From NCBI GenBank assembly GCA_009731375.1, contig BJOX01000033.1, positions 1,314,893 to 1,343,385 on the forward strand: a stretch of DNA of 28,493 bases. Direction: 5' to 3'. A model generated the notes under the pieces. The model made no database searches. It was not told where the DNA came from and saw only the letters and a program-made list of their open reading frames with translations. Made by a program: the position numbers and the translations under genes. Shown in pieces: positions 10,010 through 18,131 of this stretch. This DNA is from Paulinella micropora. Lineage: Eukaryota > Cercozoa > Imbricatea > Euglyphida. The stretch's first letter is position 1; each line of letters opens with the position of its first letter.

Positions 10010-10460
10010 TTTCGAACTCATAGTATTTGGAATTTGGAACGACGCACCCTCTGGGAACAAGCTCAGCACTGTTGTTGACTATGTCTTGGTGAGGGTGCCA
10101 AGTAGCACAACAAGAAAATCTGCATGTGCCCCTTTTGCAACTGGAGCGCCGCAGAGCAAAAAGTAATCGCGCTTGATGCGTTGCTCGTAATGCGTTGTGC
10201 TTTGTGACATTTAGATGCGAGCTCCAGCCCGGAGGTGAGCGAAGAGGAGGTGGCAGACGAATCCGACGAATCCGATGGCCCAGCGCCCACTCCGAGCCCA
10301 AAGCCGACCCAAAAGCACAAGACTCGAAAAGCATAAGCAACCCCGGGAACAGCCCAGCAAGCTTGAAAATGAGGAGCGGAAATGTGGCCCGGGCTGCAAG
10401 TGCCCAAAGTGCCATATGATGACCGAAGTGAAGAAGAGGAAGAAGGTGGAAGAAATATAA
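10010..10460 (+). pseudogene. Remnant coding segments: CxxC piece and acidic tail with CGPGCKCPKC
   Basis: Three short coherent pieces. At about 10013-10167 one frame reads FGIWNDAPSGNKLSTVVDYV; an overlapping frame (about 10103-10198) reads KKICMCPFCNWSAAEQKV. From about 10205 an acidic Ser/Asp/Glu-rich tail runs to near 10320, then by a frame change in an A-rich spot into CGPGCKCPKCHMM with a Lys-rich end and stop at 10458-10460. The cysteine clusters suggest metal binding. Whether this is the end of a gene, now broken, or chance is uncertain. No family recognised. Confidence 0.35.
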
Positions 10461-10578
10461 TGAAGACTGAGTGGAGCAATGAGCAAAAAAATTAAAAAGT
10501 TAATTTACTTACTCGTTAAACGTGTTATTTACTTACTAGTTAAAGGCGTTTTTGGTATTAAAATGATGATATACTATT

Positions 10579-11035
10579 TATCAATGCATGCACTGAATTA
10601 CCTATTTCAATGCATGTCATGCATTGAAAAGACACATTTCAATGCATGCATTGACATTTTAGTGCATGCATTGACAATCAATTCATGCAGTGAAATACAC
10701 ATTTCTGTGCTGCATTGACATTTGAATGAATGCATTGAAAATCAATGCATGCATTGAAATACACATTTCTGTGCTGCATTGACATTTTAATGCATGAATA
10801 CATGTATTGATCACTGCTGCATTGAAATTTTAATGCATGTATTGAAAATCAATGCATGTATTGAAACATACATTTCTGTGCACGTGCTGCATTGAAATTT
10901 CCATGCATGCATTGATACACATTTCCAGTGCATTAAAATGTCAATGCATTTCAATGCATCATGCATTGAAATTTCAGTGCATGCATTGAAATGTCAATGC
11001 ATTGCATTGAAATTTCAATGCATGCATTGACATTT
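10579..11035. repeat. Array of TGCAT-centred palindromes (AATGCATGCATT family)
   Basis: About 450 bp in which variants of TCAATGCATGCATTGA recur more than 15 times, separated by short A/T-rich spacers. A longer unit, ATTGAAATACACATTTC plus TGTGCTGCATTGACATT, occurs at least twice (near 10690 and 10760). Each palindrome could extrude as a small hairpin. Short reading frames here come from the repeat and are not taken as genes. Confidence 0.85.
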
Positions 11036-11692
11036 GGGATCATAGTGGTACATTACGATCGCGAGTGGGTTTTTGGCCACATGGGGTTTGCAATATTAAT
11101 TGAGCGGAGAAAGTTTGGGAGTTACTTTGAAGTGGCGGGAAAGAGCGGATCTGAGCGGAGAGTTAAGAGAGGCGTCTGTGGGTGTGGAAAGTTGGGTCAG
11201 TGAAGATGGTTTGAAAAGTTCTAGAAGTTCTTGGTCACGCAGAAGTACCACTAAAAAAATGCCATAAATGGATTACCTATGTATTCCCTAGAAAAGCATG
11301 CCGGCTGTCGGCAAACACTTTTATGCATAAAAGCTGTAAGTGTGGGAAAGCTGTTGCCAAAAAAAAGGTAAAAAAGTTTTCTCTGAAAAAATCCAACCGA
11401 GGTCAACTAAATTTGTGACTTTTATGCATAAATGCTTTCCGCATTCCTTGAACTGACTCAGTGAATTAAATTCTGCTGCACTGACAATTTCCAGACACTG
11501 AAACAGTAGCTTGAGTGAGAAAAGTCGCATTAACGCTAGCCTGAATTAGAACTGATGTCATTGGAAGCGACACTTGATCCAAATATGCATAAAAGTGCTA
11601 CATTTGGATTGCCTAGAACGGCCACACAAGGTTCAGCCTGAATGTTAATCTCAACCTAGGTCCTTCGTAAATGCAACTTCCTCAGTGAAAAA
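11036..11692. other. Intergenic region with three copies of the ATGCAT palindrome
   Basis: No gene supported. One plus frame (11040-11203) reads YDREWVFGHMGFAILIERRKF and ends in CGCGKLGQ; it is too short to call. Palindrome copies are at 11317-11334, 11418-11435 and 11579-11596 (half copy). Confidence 0.4.
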
Positions 11693-11738
11693 AACTTTTA
11701 ATGCAAAAATTCCGACCGGTCGTGCCGTGCCGAATCTT

Positions 11739-12512
11739 TTACCTCTGGCGGGAAGCTGTTGACGGAGTCGAGTCAGTGTCAAAATCCCCAACGAAGCATG
11801 CCATCCAGGTTCTTGCCCTGACTGCGCGTGCAGAGCTGCGCAAGGGCGGACGAAGTGGTTGCTGGCTAGCAACTGCTTCCGACTCAGCGTCGGCGGCAGA
11901 GCCCTCCCAGTCACCTGAAGACTTGTCATCGTCACTGTCTGAGGTACACTGGGAATCACTGTGCGCCATTTCGTCTGTTTCATTTCCATCTTCAGCTGCG
12001 TCCAGCTCTGCTTCCCCTCGACGCCTGCGCCTTGGCCGTGGCAACATTCTGGGACTCCTCGCCAGTGACTTCTACAGAGCCGTCCCCGGCCTTTGCATCT
12101 GCCGCAGACATTGCTGAATCTCTTCTCTGCAAACTTGCCTGTGACAATTCCTGCTCGCCTTGCGATGCCTGAAGCTCCCTGTTCCCTTGCGAGTCTGCCT
12201 CCTGGGAATCTTGGAGCGGATCATCCACGACTCCTTCCTCAATCGCTGCGCGAACAGTGACAAGCCAGTTCAAAACCGAAAGGCGCTTGCAGCGCTGGAC
12301 GTTTCCGTCGAACTGAGGAAGAACATCATTTTTGATTTGCAACTTGATCTCCAATGGAACAAGCCTGTTCTTCATGTCATCCTTGGAATCCCAGTCTTCA
12401 GCTGCGCCAACAGGGTACATTCTCGCAGTTCCACCTTTAATGCTTGCTACAAGCTCCAGTAAAAAATTGTACGCCGCCTCAACCTCTGGACCCCGAGGCT
12501 CAATCTTCTGTC
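11739..12512 (-). CDS. C-terminal exon of the unrecognised minus-strand gene (acidic tail)
   Basis: Frame from about 12512: PEVEAAYNFLLELVASIKGG, then LPQFDGNVQRCKRLSVLNWL, then a Gln/Ser-rich region. After a frame slip near 12040 it becomes an Asp/Ser-rich tail (CTSDSDDDKSSGDWEGSAAD) with a stop at 11739. The LPQFDG...LNWL motif faintly recalls the gag opening of copia elements, but this is too weak to assign. Confidence 0.45.
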
Positions 12513-12539
12513 CTGGTTACGGGAGCTTTCGCCCAGGTT

Positions 12540-12860
12540 TTCACGACTGTGAGTCAGCAACAACAGCGTTTTCTGTACATGTTGAAGATCAAACCGCATG
12601 GGGTCGCTCAAAGAATGCCTCGCAACGCTGCTGAGATTTGCTTCACATTTTTCTTCAGAGAACATCCTGGGGTCATGCTGAAACGCTCGCCAAGCTGGGT
12701 GGTTCACACTTCGCCAGTAGTTCAACAGAAGCAGGTGCAACGTCAGGACATGCGTGTACTCGTTGGCTTTGAAGTGCAACAACACATGCAAAGCTCTGTG
12801 CAAGTACACCCAAATTTGTTTGGGCATGTTTTCACGAATGACGCAACCCAGGTCCTGGGC
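12540..12860 (-). CDS. Exon of the unrecognised minus-strand gene
   Basis: Frame after the TTG intron: AQDLGCVIRENMPKQIWVYL, LHFKANEYTHVLTLHLLLLN, PRMFSEEKCEANLSSVARHS and FDLQHVQKTLLLL. Rich in Leu and His with no gaps over about 100 codons, so very likely real coding. It loses frame near 12545. Confidence 0.6.
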
Positions 12861-12864
12861 CTGC

Positions 12865-12907
<43 letters not shown>

Positions 12908-12947
12908 AACTGCATTTGTCAATAGTGGAGCTGAGCCAAAGACTTAC
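12861..12947 (-). other. 87-nt intron built largely of a TTG microsatellite
   Basis: Minus-strand donor GTAAGT at 12947 and acceptor TTGTGCAG at 12861. The last ~45 nt before the acceptor are (TTG)n, standing in for the polypyrimidine tract. Both flanking frames match (87 = 3 x 29, phase 0), so retention would insert a Val-rich run in frame. Confidence 0.75.
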
Positions 12948-13282
12948 CACGGGCATGAACCACTCAAACAACGTCAAAAGACTTCTGAGTGCTGTTCTGG
13001 CGTCTTCAGGAAGGGCCGCGTTGTCAGAGCTGTCCTGAATGTCCTTTCTCACGTGAGGGTAAGCTAGTCGCAGGTAAGCCATGATTGCAGTGATTGTCTT
13101 CAGCCGGGGCTTGATGCGGAATTTTTGTCAGGAAACAGTGCATGCCAAAACGGGCCGAACACTTGGCGCTTGAACTCACGCCAAATCAAAATGCACAAGA
13201 ACTTGTGCACATGCCAGTGCCCGAGAAACACACACATCCAGGACTTCAGGTAGGTAAAGCCTCCGCTCAAGTCCAACATTGC
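12948..13282 (-). CDS. Exon of the unrecognised minus-strand gene (His/Trp-rich)
   Basis: Begins AMLDLSGGFTYLKSWMCVFL and continues GHWHVHKFLCILIWREFKRQ. It slips one base at the A-run near 13115, then reads ITAIMAYLRLAYPHVRKDIQ and ends FEWFMPV at donor GTAAGT (12947). The HWHVHK cluster and alternating hydrophobics suggest a folded, possibly metal-dependent domain, but no known active site can be named. Confidence 0.55.
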
Positions 13283-13348
13283 CTGCAAAAACCGCACACA
13301 CACAAAAGCTGTTCTTGCACAACTTCGTCACAACTTTAAAAAACACAC

Positions 13349-13928
13349 CTTGAGAATTCTTTTGTAAATGTTGGAATCGACCGTGTAGAGCTTGTAACGG
13401 GGCTCTGCTCTTTTCCTGTCTTCGATCCGCTGCAAGTTTTTTCAACAAACGAATCAACGCATCATTCGATGCGATGTTTCGGTGCTCTAACCGCACACCG
13501 AAGAAAACAGTCCCCTTGTTCGCAGGGTCGTTGTCCGTGGAAAGACTGACGGGCAACCTGAGTGGAATTCTGTTTGATTCCTTGGAAGCAGAGTGTTGAA
13601 AAAATTGCAAAAAGTCAGGATTCCTGGTTTGCAACTCGTGCATCCTACTTCGTGTAAGCTCCGTCAAAGCCTGCTGAAAAAGATCATCTGGAATTGCGTT
13701 TCTCTTGCAGTCATTCCTCAAGCCTCCCGGGCCCGTTTCCACTCCCAAAGAACACCCCAAATCTCCCCCTCTGCTCTCAACATCGCCGTCGGAACCTGAC
13801 TCCTACCACCAAGCTCAAGCTCTGTACGGACGATCAATGCGATTCCCTCCTAGCAACGGCTTGAGCGACACTTGAGGTCCGTAATCCCGAGTGGCAGTCC
13901 ATCCAAGTACAAATTATTAATATTAACC
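13349..13928 (-). CDS. Exon block of the unrecognised minus-strand gene
   Basis: Starts VNINNLYLDGLPLGITDLKC, then after a stop at about 13850 and frame changes continues DDLFQQALTELTRSRMHELQ, VSLSTDNDPANKGTVFFGVR and finally EPRYKLYTVDSNIYKRILK, ending at donor GTGTGT (13348-13347). The intron 13283-13348 (66 nt) ends in TTTTTGCAG and keeps phase 0. Internal frame changes near 13740-13800 and 13430 could be small introns or indels. Confidence 0.5.
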
Positions 13929-13966
13929 CTTGGCCCGGCGAGCGCCACATTTGTGGATCATTGCTA

Positions 13967-15277
13967 CTAATCACTACTCGCTTTTGCTTTCATTTTTTCC
14001 AGTTTCATCTTCTTGTCGAACTCCTCATTCTCTTTCGCCTTCTTCTTCTCAGATATCACCAGCTTTTGAGCATGAGTGATAAAGGCCGCCAACTCAAAAG
14101 CAAATCTGAGAAAATTATATTTCTCCATATTGGGCAACGCCTGCTTTATTGGCGATCGGTGGTGGGGTGGTTGCTTCAAGGACAGAGTGATCCTTGGTAG
14201 GAATCAATCTCTTCCACGCCTCCTTGTGCAGTAACGCACCCACCAACAGTCTGAGCTTGGTCAGTACCCTGTCAGTCTTGTCTAACTCATCAACCACAGG
14301 ATGAGTTTCTCCTGCTATCTTGATGCTTTTCTCTATCTCACTCATCCCCTCCTCCAAATTCTTCATTTCAGTCATAAAAAATTGGTATACTCCTGCCGAA
14401 TTTTTCGAACTGAAATTGGACTTTATTTTTGCTGTATCGACTGCCTCCTGACCAGTCGCGAGGAGTCTAGCCCTTGCTCTTGGGTTTGTGTACTGGAGGT
14501 AACCCTCACACCGTGGGCCGTACGAACGTTCCCAAATCAGAGCTTGGGTGTGCACCCCAAAGATAGCATCAAGTAGTTCAAGGTGGGTATGTGAATCCCC
14601 AAACTTGATATGTTGCACCTTCTTCCTCTCTTCTCCATTGGAGACCAGTTTGCAGAGGAGCTGTGCTGTCTGGTAATAGGATATAGACATCCCTTCTAGT
14701 ACGACTCCTCTCTCGTCTCAAATCATGAGGGATCCACACATAAGTGTCCTTCTCTGCCCCCATGCTGATATCAAAGTCTTCTTTAGAGAGGTCATAGTGG
14801 CCTTGCACCCACTGTTGTTCCTCCTCTGTGATCTCCTCCCCATCAATCAAGTTGATCATTTGTCGTCCTCCTCCTGTATAGGCAGGTGGCATAGTATTAC
14901 CGTATGCTCCACTGCTTTCTTCTTGTTCAAATCCTCCTCTTCCTTCTTCTTCGTCTCCTCCATATGCTTCTGTTTCCTCCCAGCCCTCTCCTACTCCTCC
15001 TCCTACCCCTCCTCCTACTCCTCCTCCTACTCCTTCATTCACTCCTCCTCCTCCTCCTCCTCCTATTATTACTCTTCGTCTACTTATTTCTGCTCCTCCA
15101 CCTACTCCTCCTCCTACCTCTTCTTCTTCTTCTTGTTCTCCTCTTTCATCCAATCCTCCTCCTCCTCCTTCATTCAATCCTCCTCCTCCTTGCTGCATTC
15201 GTTCTTCTTGTTCTTGTGATTCCAGATAATCATCCACCTCGCTGGTCTCTGTCGACCCGAGCCGAATTTCACTCACC
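13967..15277 (-). pseudogene. Gly/Glu-rich reading frame inside the large intron, frameshifted
   Basis: Minus frame from about 15277: acidic start, then long GGG/GGV runs encoded by a CTC-rich repeat, then NLIDGEEITEEEQQWVQGHY and WIPHDLRRERSRTRR. Near 14690 it slips to another frame (LLCKLVSNGEERKKVQHIKF; QYTNPRARARLLATGQEAVD) and near 14170 to a third. That one ends in a Lys/Glu-rich coiled-coil-like tail, and the stop is at 13967. The first in-frame ATG is about 28 codons in; the upstream codons lie in the 75-bp repeat, so the start is uncertain. No family recognised. It may be a mobile-element gene inserted in the host intron, or a nested gene. Confidence 0.45.
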
Positions 15278-15330
15278 ACTTTTATGCATAAATGGATTGA
15301 CCGGTTTCAGTGCCTGGTTGGTGCCACCTG
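15256..15330. repeat. 75-bp direct repeat, copy 1 (contains a palindrome copy)
   Basis: Starts CCCGAGCCGAATTTCACTC and ends GGTTGGTGCCACCTG. It matches copy 2 (17348-17422) at 74 of 75 positions by my alignment. Followed by a T-rich tract and CTGCAG at 15346-15351, which looks like a plus-strand intron 3' end although no plus-strand exon is known here. Confidence 0.85.
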
Positions 15331-15477
15331 CATTTTCTTTTTAACTGCAGACGTTTTAAAATTGAACTGTTCCAAAATGGCATTTTCACACTTTGAGCTT
15401 TCATGCACAAAAGTCCATGTCCGGTTTGGCCCTGGAAGCTTTTTCAGGCTCGTTCGGTTTTGTGTGAAATTGTCTAC

Positions 15478-15534
15478 CCTTCCACTGAAAACATTTCGTT
15501 AACAGTGTAAAACACAGTTGGTGTCTGGTGACTT
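15478..15534 (-). CDS. Small exon of the unrecognised minus-strand gene
   Basis: A 57-nt exon (SHQTPTVFYTVNEMFSVEG) between TTTTGCAG and donor GTAGAC (15477-15476). Phase fits upstream. It also fits 13928 downstream if the weak acceptor CCAAG at 13930-13929 is used; that would make a 1.55-kb intron. Confidence 0.5.
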
Positions 15535-15640
15535 CTGCAAAACCCCCCACGAACTGATCTTGAAGCAAAGACTGTGAATGCAACAATGTGTTTAACAAAG
15601 TGTAGAATGGTTTTTGTGTGTGAGTTCATGCCTTGCTTAC

Positions 15641-15786
15641 CTGATTCTTTCCATCACAGTTTCAAGTCGTTTGCTTCTGTGCAGATCGAAGCTTCGCAAA
15701 GGAAGAATTCTTCCTGCAGAAGAGAGAACATCGATCCCTTCTCTGCTGAGACCACGATGTTTTAGTTCGAGACACAGATCCACCTC
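15641..15786 (-). CDS. Exon of the unrecognised minus-strand gene
   Basis: Bounded by CAATAG acceptor (AG at 15788-15787) and GTAAGC donor (15640). The frame reads LKHRGLSREGIDVLSSAGRI then LPLRSFDLHRSKRLETVMER. This is the most protein-like short segment of the gene. The 106-nt intron below it (15535-15640) ends in TTTTGCAG and keeps phase 2. Confidence 0.6.
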
Positions 15787-15888
15787 CTATTGCGTAAAAC
15801 GTCGTCCTTGTTGAAACACCGTGAAAACAAAGAACGAAGCAAACTGCGATCAGATGCATTGCCTGTGTTTCCTCCAACTTCCGGGTAC

Positions 15889-16183
15889 CCCCTTTGCAGT
15901 CTGGGATTGACGCCATCTTTTTCCAGTAGCGATGAAGTCGGTCTGGAGCAAACGTTTTCAGCCAGGCCTGGAATCCAAACCCAGAAAGTCGCCTGTCCAA
16001 ACCATGTTTCATTTCACGATTGCTCAACAAAGGTTTGGGTACTGTACTTGTAGAACTTTTGCGCAGTTTTAGGTCGCCTTGAACGATCTCGTCGTGTGGA
16101 GGTCGATGTGGCTGGCCCTTCAGCTGTTGTGCGAGGGTCTTGAAATGAGATCTCAGTGTGGAAAGGTAATCGCGCTTAAGGAT
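15889..16183 (-). CDS. Exon of the unrecognised minus-strand gene (first visible)
   Basis: It starts right after tttttcag (AG at 16185-16184). The frame reads ILKRDYLSTLRSHFKTLAQQ and continues to ASIPDCKG. The intron above it carries two palindrome copies (16242-16259 and 16336-16353). The donor GTACCC follows a run of five G. With the run as read the phase does not match the next exon; one G fewer would match. Confidence 0.5.
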
Positions 16184-16632
16184 CTGAAAAACATGCATTT
16201 TCAGAGGTCATGAAAAGCTGTCTAAGTCCATTGAACATGAGACTTTTATGCATAAAAGTCCCAAATTGCCTTTTCAGCTCTGATTTTTTCAACAAAAAAA
16301 ATGAAAAAACCGGTTTGGGCTGAGTTGAATATGAAACTTTTATGCATAAACGCTAATCCGGGCGGGTCCAAAAGGGACACCCAGTGCCACCAGTGCCTCA
16401 AAACTGTTTTGGGCTACTCATTTTTCAAGTTGTTAGTCCGGAAGTGCCTCTTTGGGCCAATCCAAACCGTACTTCAAATTTGGAATCCCGCGGCCCACGA
16501 TTATGATTTAGCCAAAAAAAAAACTGTTTTTGGCTCAGGACAATTTTTTTTTCTTGAGAGCAAAAAGTCCCTTTCGGCTTTTTCTCAACCACCCTCTGTT
16601 TTTCTCAACAGCCCAAAACTGCTTTGCGACAA

Positions 16633-16951
16633 TGACCACCAAAAAAGTTGAGTCAGGGAAGGACGCTCGGTCTGGTGGATCGACCAAGACTGTGACTTGA
16701 TTGTCCTACCCGCTCTTTTGCCAGAGTGTGAGACAAACATTCGGCCTACTTTTGCTGGAGTGGCCAGCAATTTTGGTTCCAGTAAAGGTTCAACAGGTCG
16801 AGTGTGGCTTGTTTCTGCTTTCAACGAAGAGAAGAAGCAAACCATCATCTTTCATTTGGAGGAGCGATGGTGTTTGCATTCGGGCAACACACAAGAATTG
16901 CCACAACAAGTGACCTGGGAACCTTCGCTGCGTCGCATCTTTGAAGAGGGC
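16633..16951 (+). CDS. N-terminal exon of the methyltransferase-like gene
   Basis: Main frame: WWIDQDCDLIVLPALLPECE, GVASNFGSSKGSTGRVWLVS, TIIFHLEERWCLHSG and SLRRIFEEG. Clean for about 90 codons, no known domain. The donor at 16952 (GTGACC) keeps phase 0 with the next exon. The ATG at 16633 is in another frame. Confidence 0.5.
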
Positions 16952-17166
16952 GTGACCACCAGTGCACCTACAAGTCAAAAACCATTTCCCTTTCGTTCTC
17001 TAGTTCTCTCCTTCTCGTTGTTCCCTTCTGTGTGTGCTTTCTGTTTGCTTGTTTCATTGTTTGATGTCTTTGTGTGTGTGGCTGAGTTTGAATTCGTCCC
17101 CCCTCCCACTTCCTCACGTGTTTTGCGGTGATTTTTTTTATTACGAATTACATGTGGCAACTGTAG
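16952..17166 (+). other. Intron of the methyltransferase-like gene
   Basis: 215 nt from GTGACC to CAACTGTAG, T-rich before the acceptor and without a palindrome copy. It joins phase 0 to phase 0. Confidence 0.5.
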
Positions 17167-17235
17167 GCAAGGCTTAAAGAGTTGCTGAGAGCCCAGGCTG
17201 AGGAGGCTGCCAGAGTGGCTCCCACTGAGAATGAG
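17167..17235 (+). CDS. Small exon of the methyltransferase-like gene
   Basis: 69 nt, exactly 23 codons: ARLKELLRAQAEEAARVAPT then ENE. Amphipathic and charged, probably one helix. Flanked by CTGTAG and donor GTCTGG; the other two frames do not fit. Confidence 0.5.
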
Positions 17236-17444
17236 GTCTGGACCATTTGCAGCTGGCACTTTTATGCATAAAAGTTCCATGTTCGGATCGGCTCGGCTGC
17301 CTTTTTCATGTTTTTTTCGATTTTCCAATTGGGGTCCACTTTTTACGCCCGAGCCGAATTTCACTCACCACTTTTATGCATAAATGGATTGACCGGTTCC
17401 AGTGCCTGGTTGGTGCCACCTGAATTTTTTTTTTNNNNNNNNNN
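17236..17444 (+). other. Intron with two palindromic elements and an N-gap
   Basis: Donor GTCTGG at 17236. Palindrome copies at 17258-17275 (perfect) and 17370-17387 (within the 75-bp repeat). The acceptor is hidden in the 10-N gap at 17435-17444; coding resumes at once after it (GDEEIILPSPLANTQSEVSA). Two elements in one intron suggest one insertion landing beside or inside another. Confidence 0.55.
17348..17422. repeat. 75-bp direct repeat, copy 2, inside an intron of the methyltransferase-like gene
   Basis: Same sequence and orientation as 15256-15330. It sits just before the N-gap at 17435-17444, in the intron starting at 17236. By analogy with copy 1 the gap should hide the T-rich tract and acceptor. 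Confidence 0.85.
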
Positions 17445-18064
17445 GGAGACGAAGAAATAATTCTACCAAGCCCTTTGGCTAACACTCAATCCGAAGTTTC
17501 AGCGTTTGCAGCTGAAGCAACACTTGCTGGCAAGGATGGAAAAGACAAGGGAAAGGCTGAATTGGAGGGGGGACAAGGAAGAAGAAGGAGAAAAAACTGA
17601 ACCCGAAGGACAAAAAGAAGACGACGAGGATGAAGATGAAACAACCGCTCTGTCTCGCACACTGTCTGCGCAAAAGAAGACAAAGAAAACGCGTCCTTCG
17701 TTCAGTCAAATGGAGACCCGGAGAATGAACCTGGAGATGACGACGGTGAAGAGCAGTCTCTGGCCTCAGGTTCGTGTCAGAAAAGGAAAATTCTTCCCAA
17801 GTCCAAACCAGTGAGACTTCCTGTTCAGAAGGCTCCTGTTTCTGCTTCAAGGAAATCAAGCCCATCAGGAAGCTCTGTGTCAACCCCTGCAAAAGAGAAG
17901 CAGGAAGAGGAAGGAGAAAAGTGAAGACCTCAGCTTGACTCCTGACACTAGCAAACTTTCTCCTGCAGTCGAGAAAGCAAAGAAAATGAAAGGCAAGGCG
18001 AAGTTCGGCAAAAACGTGACCGAAAAAGACAAGCAAGCGCAAGAAGAAGCAAAGTACCAAGAAG
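17445..18064 (+). CDS. Lys/Glu-rich linker exon of the methyltransferase-like gene
   Basis: Low-complexity charged coding: FAAEATLAGKDGKDKGKAEL, then in another frame EGQKEDDEDEDETTALSRTL, back to NGDPENEPGDDDGEEQSLAS, and finally SEDLSLTPDTSKLSPAVEKA to AQEEAKYQE. The four pieces alternate between two frames with slips beside A-runs (near 17590, 17705, 17915). Probably an unstructured, possibly nuclear linker rich in basic clusters. Confidence 0.45.
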
Positions 18065-18131
18065 GTAAAACCTCATTTGAGCCTGTCTGTACTTGTGACT
18101 TTTATGCATAAAAGTGTCATGTGTTGTTCAG
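18065..18131 (+). other. 67-nt intron carrying the palindrome
   Basis: GTAAAA donor after GAAG and TTGTTCAG acceptor; phase 1 on both sides. The palindrome occupies 18098-18115 and the sequence GTGTCATG follows. Without the palindrome core the intron would be near or below the usual minimum length. Confidence 0.75.

Larger units (their letters stand above)
11739..16183 (-). pseudogene. Unrecognised multi-exon gene, frameshifted; divergent from the methyltransferase-like gene
   Basis: Coherent coding pieces on the minus strand join through introns with matching phase: exons about 16183-15889, 15786-15641, 15534-15478, 13928-13349, 13282-12948, 12860-12540 and 12512-11739. No family is recognised. 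The pieces look like one protein with a small alpha-helical segment near the N-terminus, a His/Trp-rich hydrophobic middle and an acidic Ser-rich tail. A 1.5-kb intron contains a separate Gly-rich reading frame and a palindrome-bearing 75-bp repeat. Frame slips near 15890 (G5 run), 13430, 13110 (A5 run) and 12535 make it a pseudogene, or a gene with consensus errors. The true start lies above 16183 and was not found. Confidence 0.55.

Noticed and set aside
9978-10486. Three overlapping minus-strand frames with hydrophobic runs
   Set aside because: Antisense of the plus-strand acidic/cysteine remnant; no motif.
10579-11035. CRISPR-like array
   Set aside because: No constant repeat with unique spacers of fixed length; units are palindromic and variable in a eukaryotic context.
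14725-15344. Ser- and Leu-rich plus-strand frames
   Set aside because: Antisense of the Gly-rich minus-strand frame; composition comes from CTC repeats.
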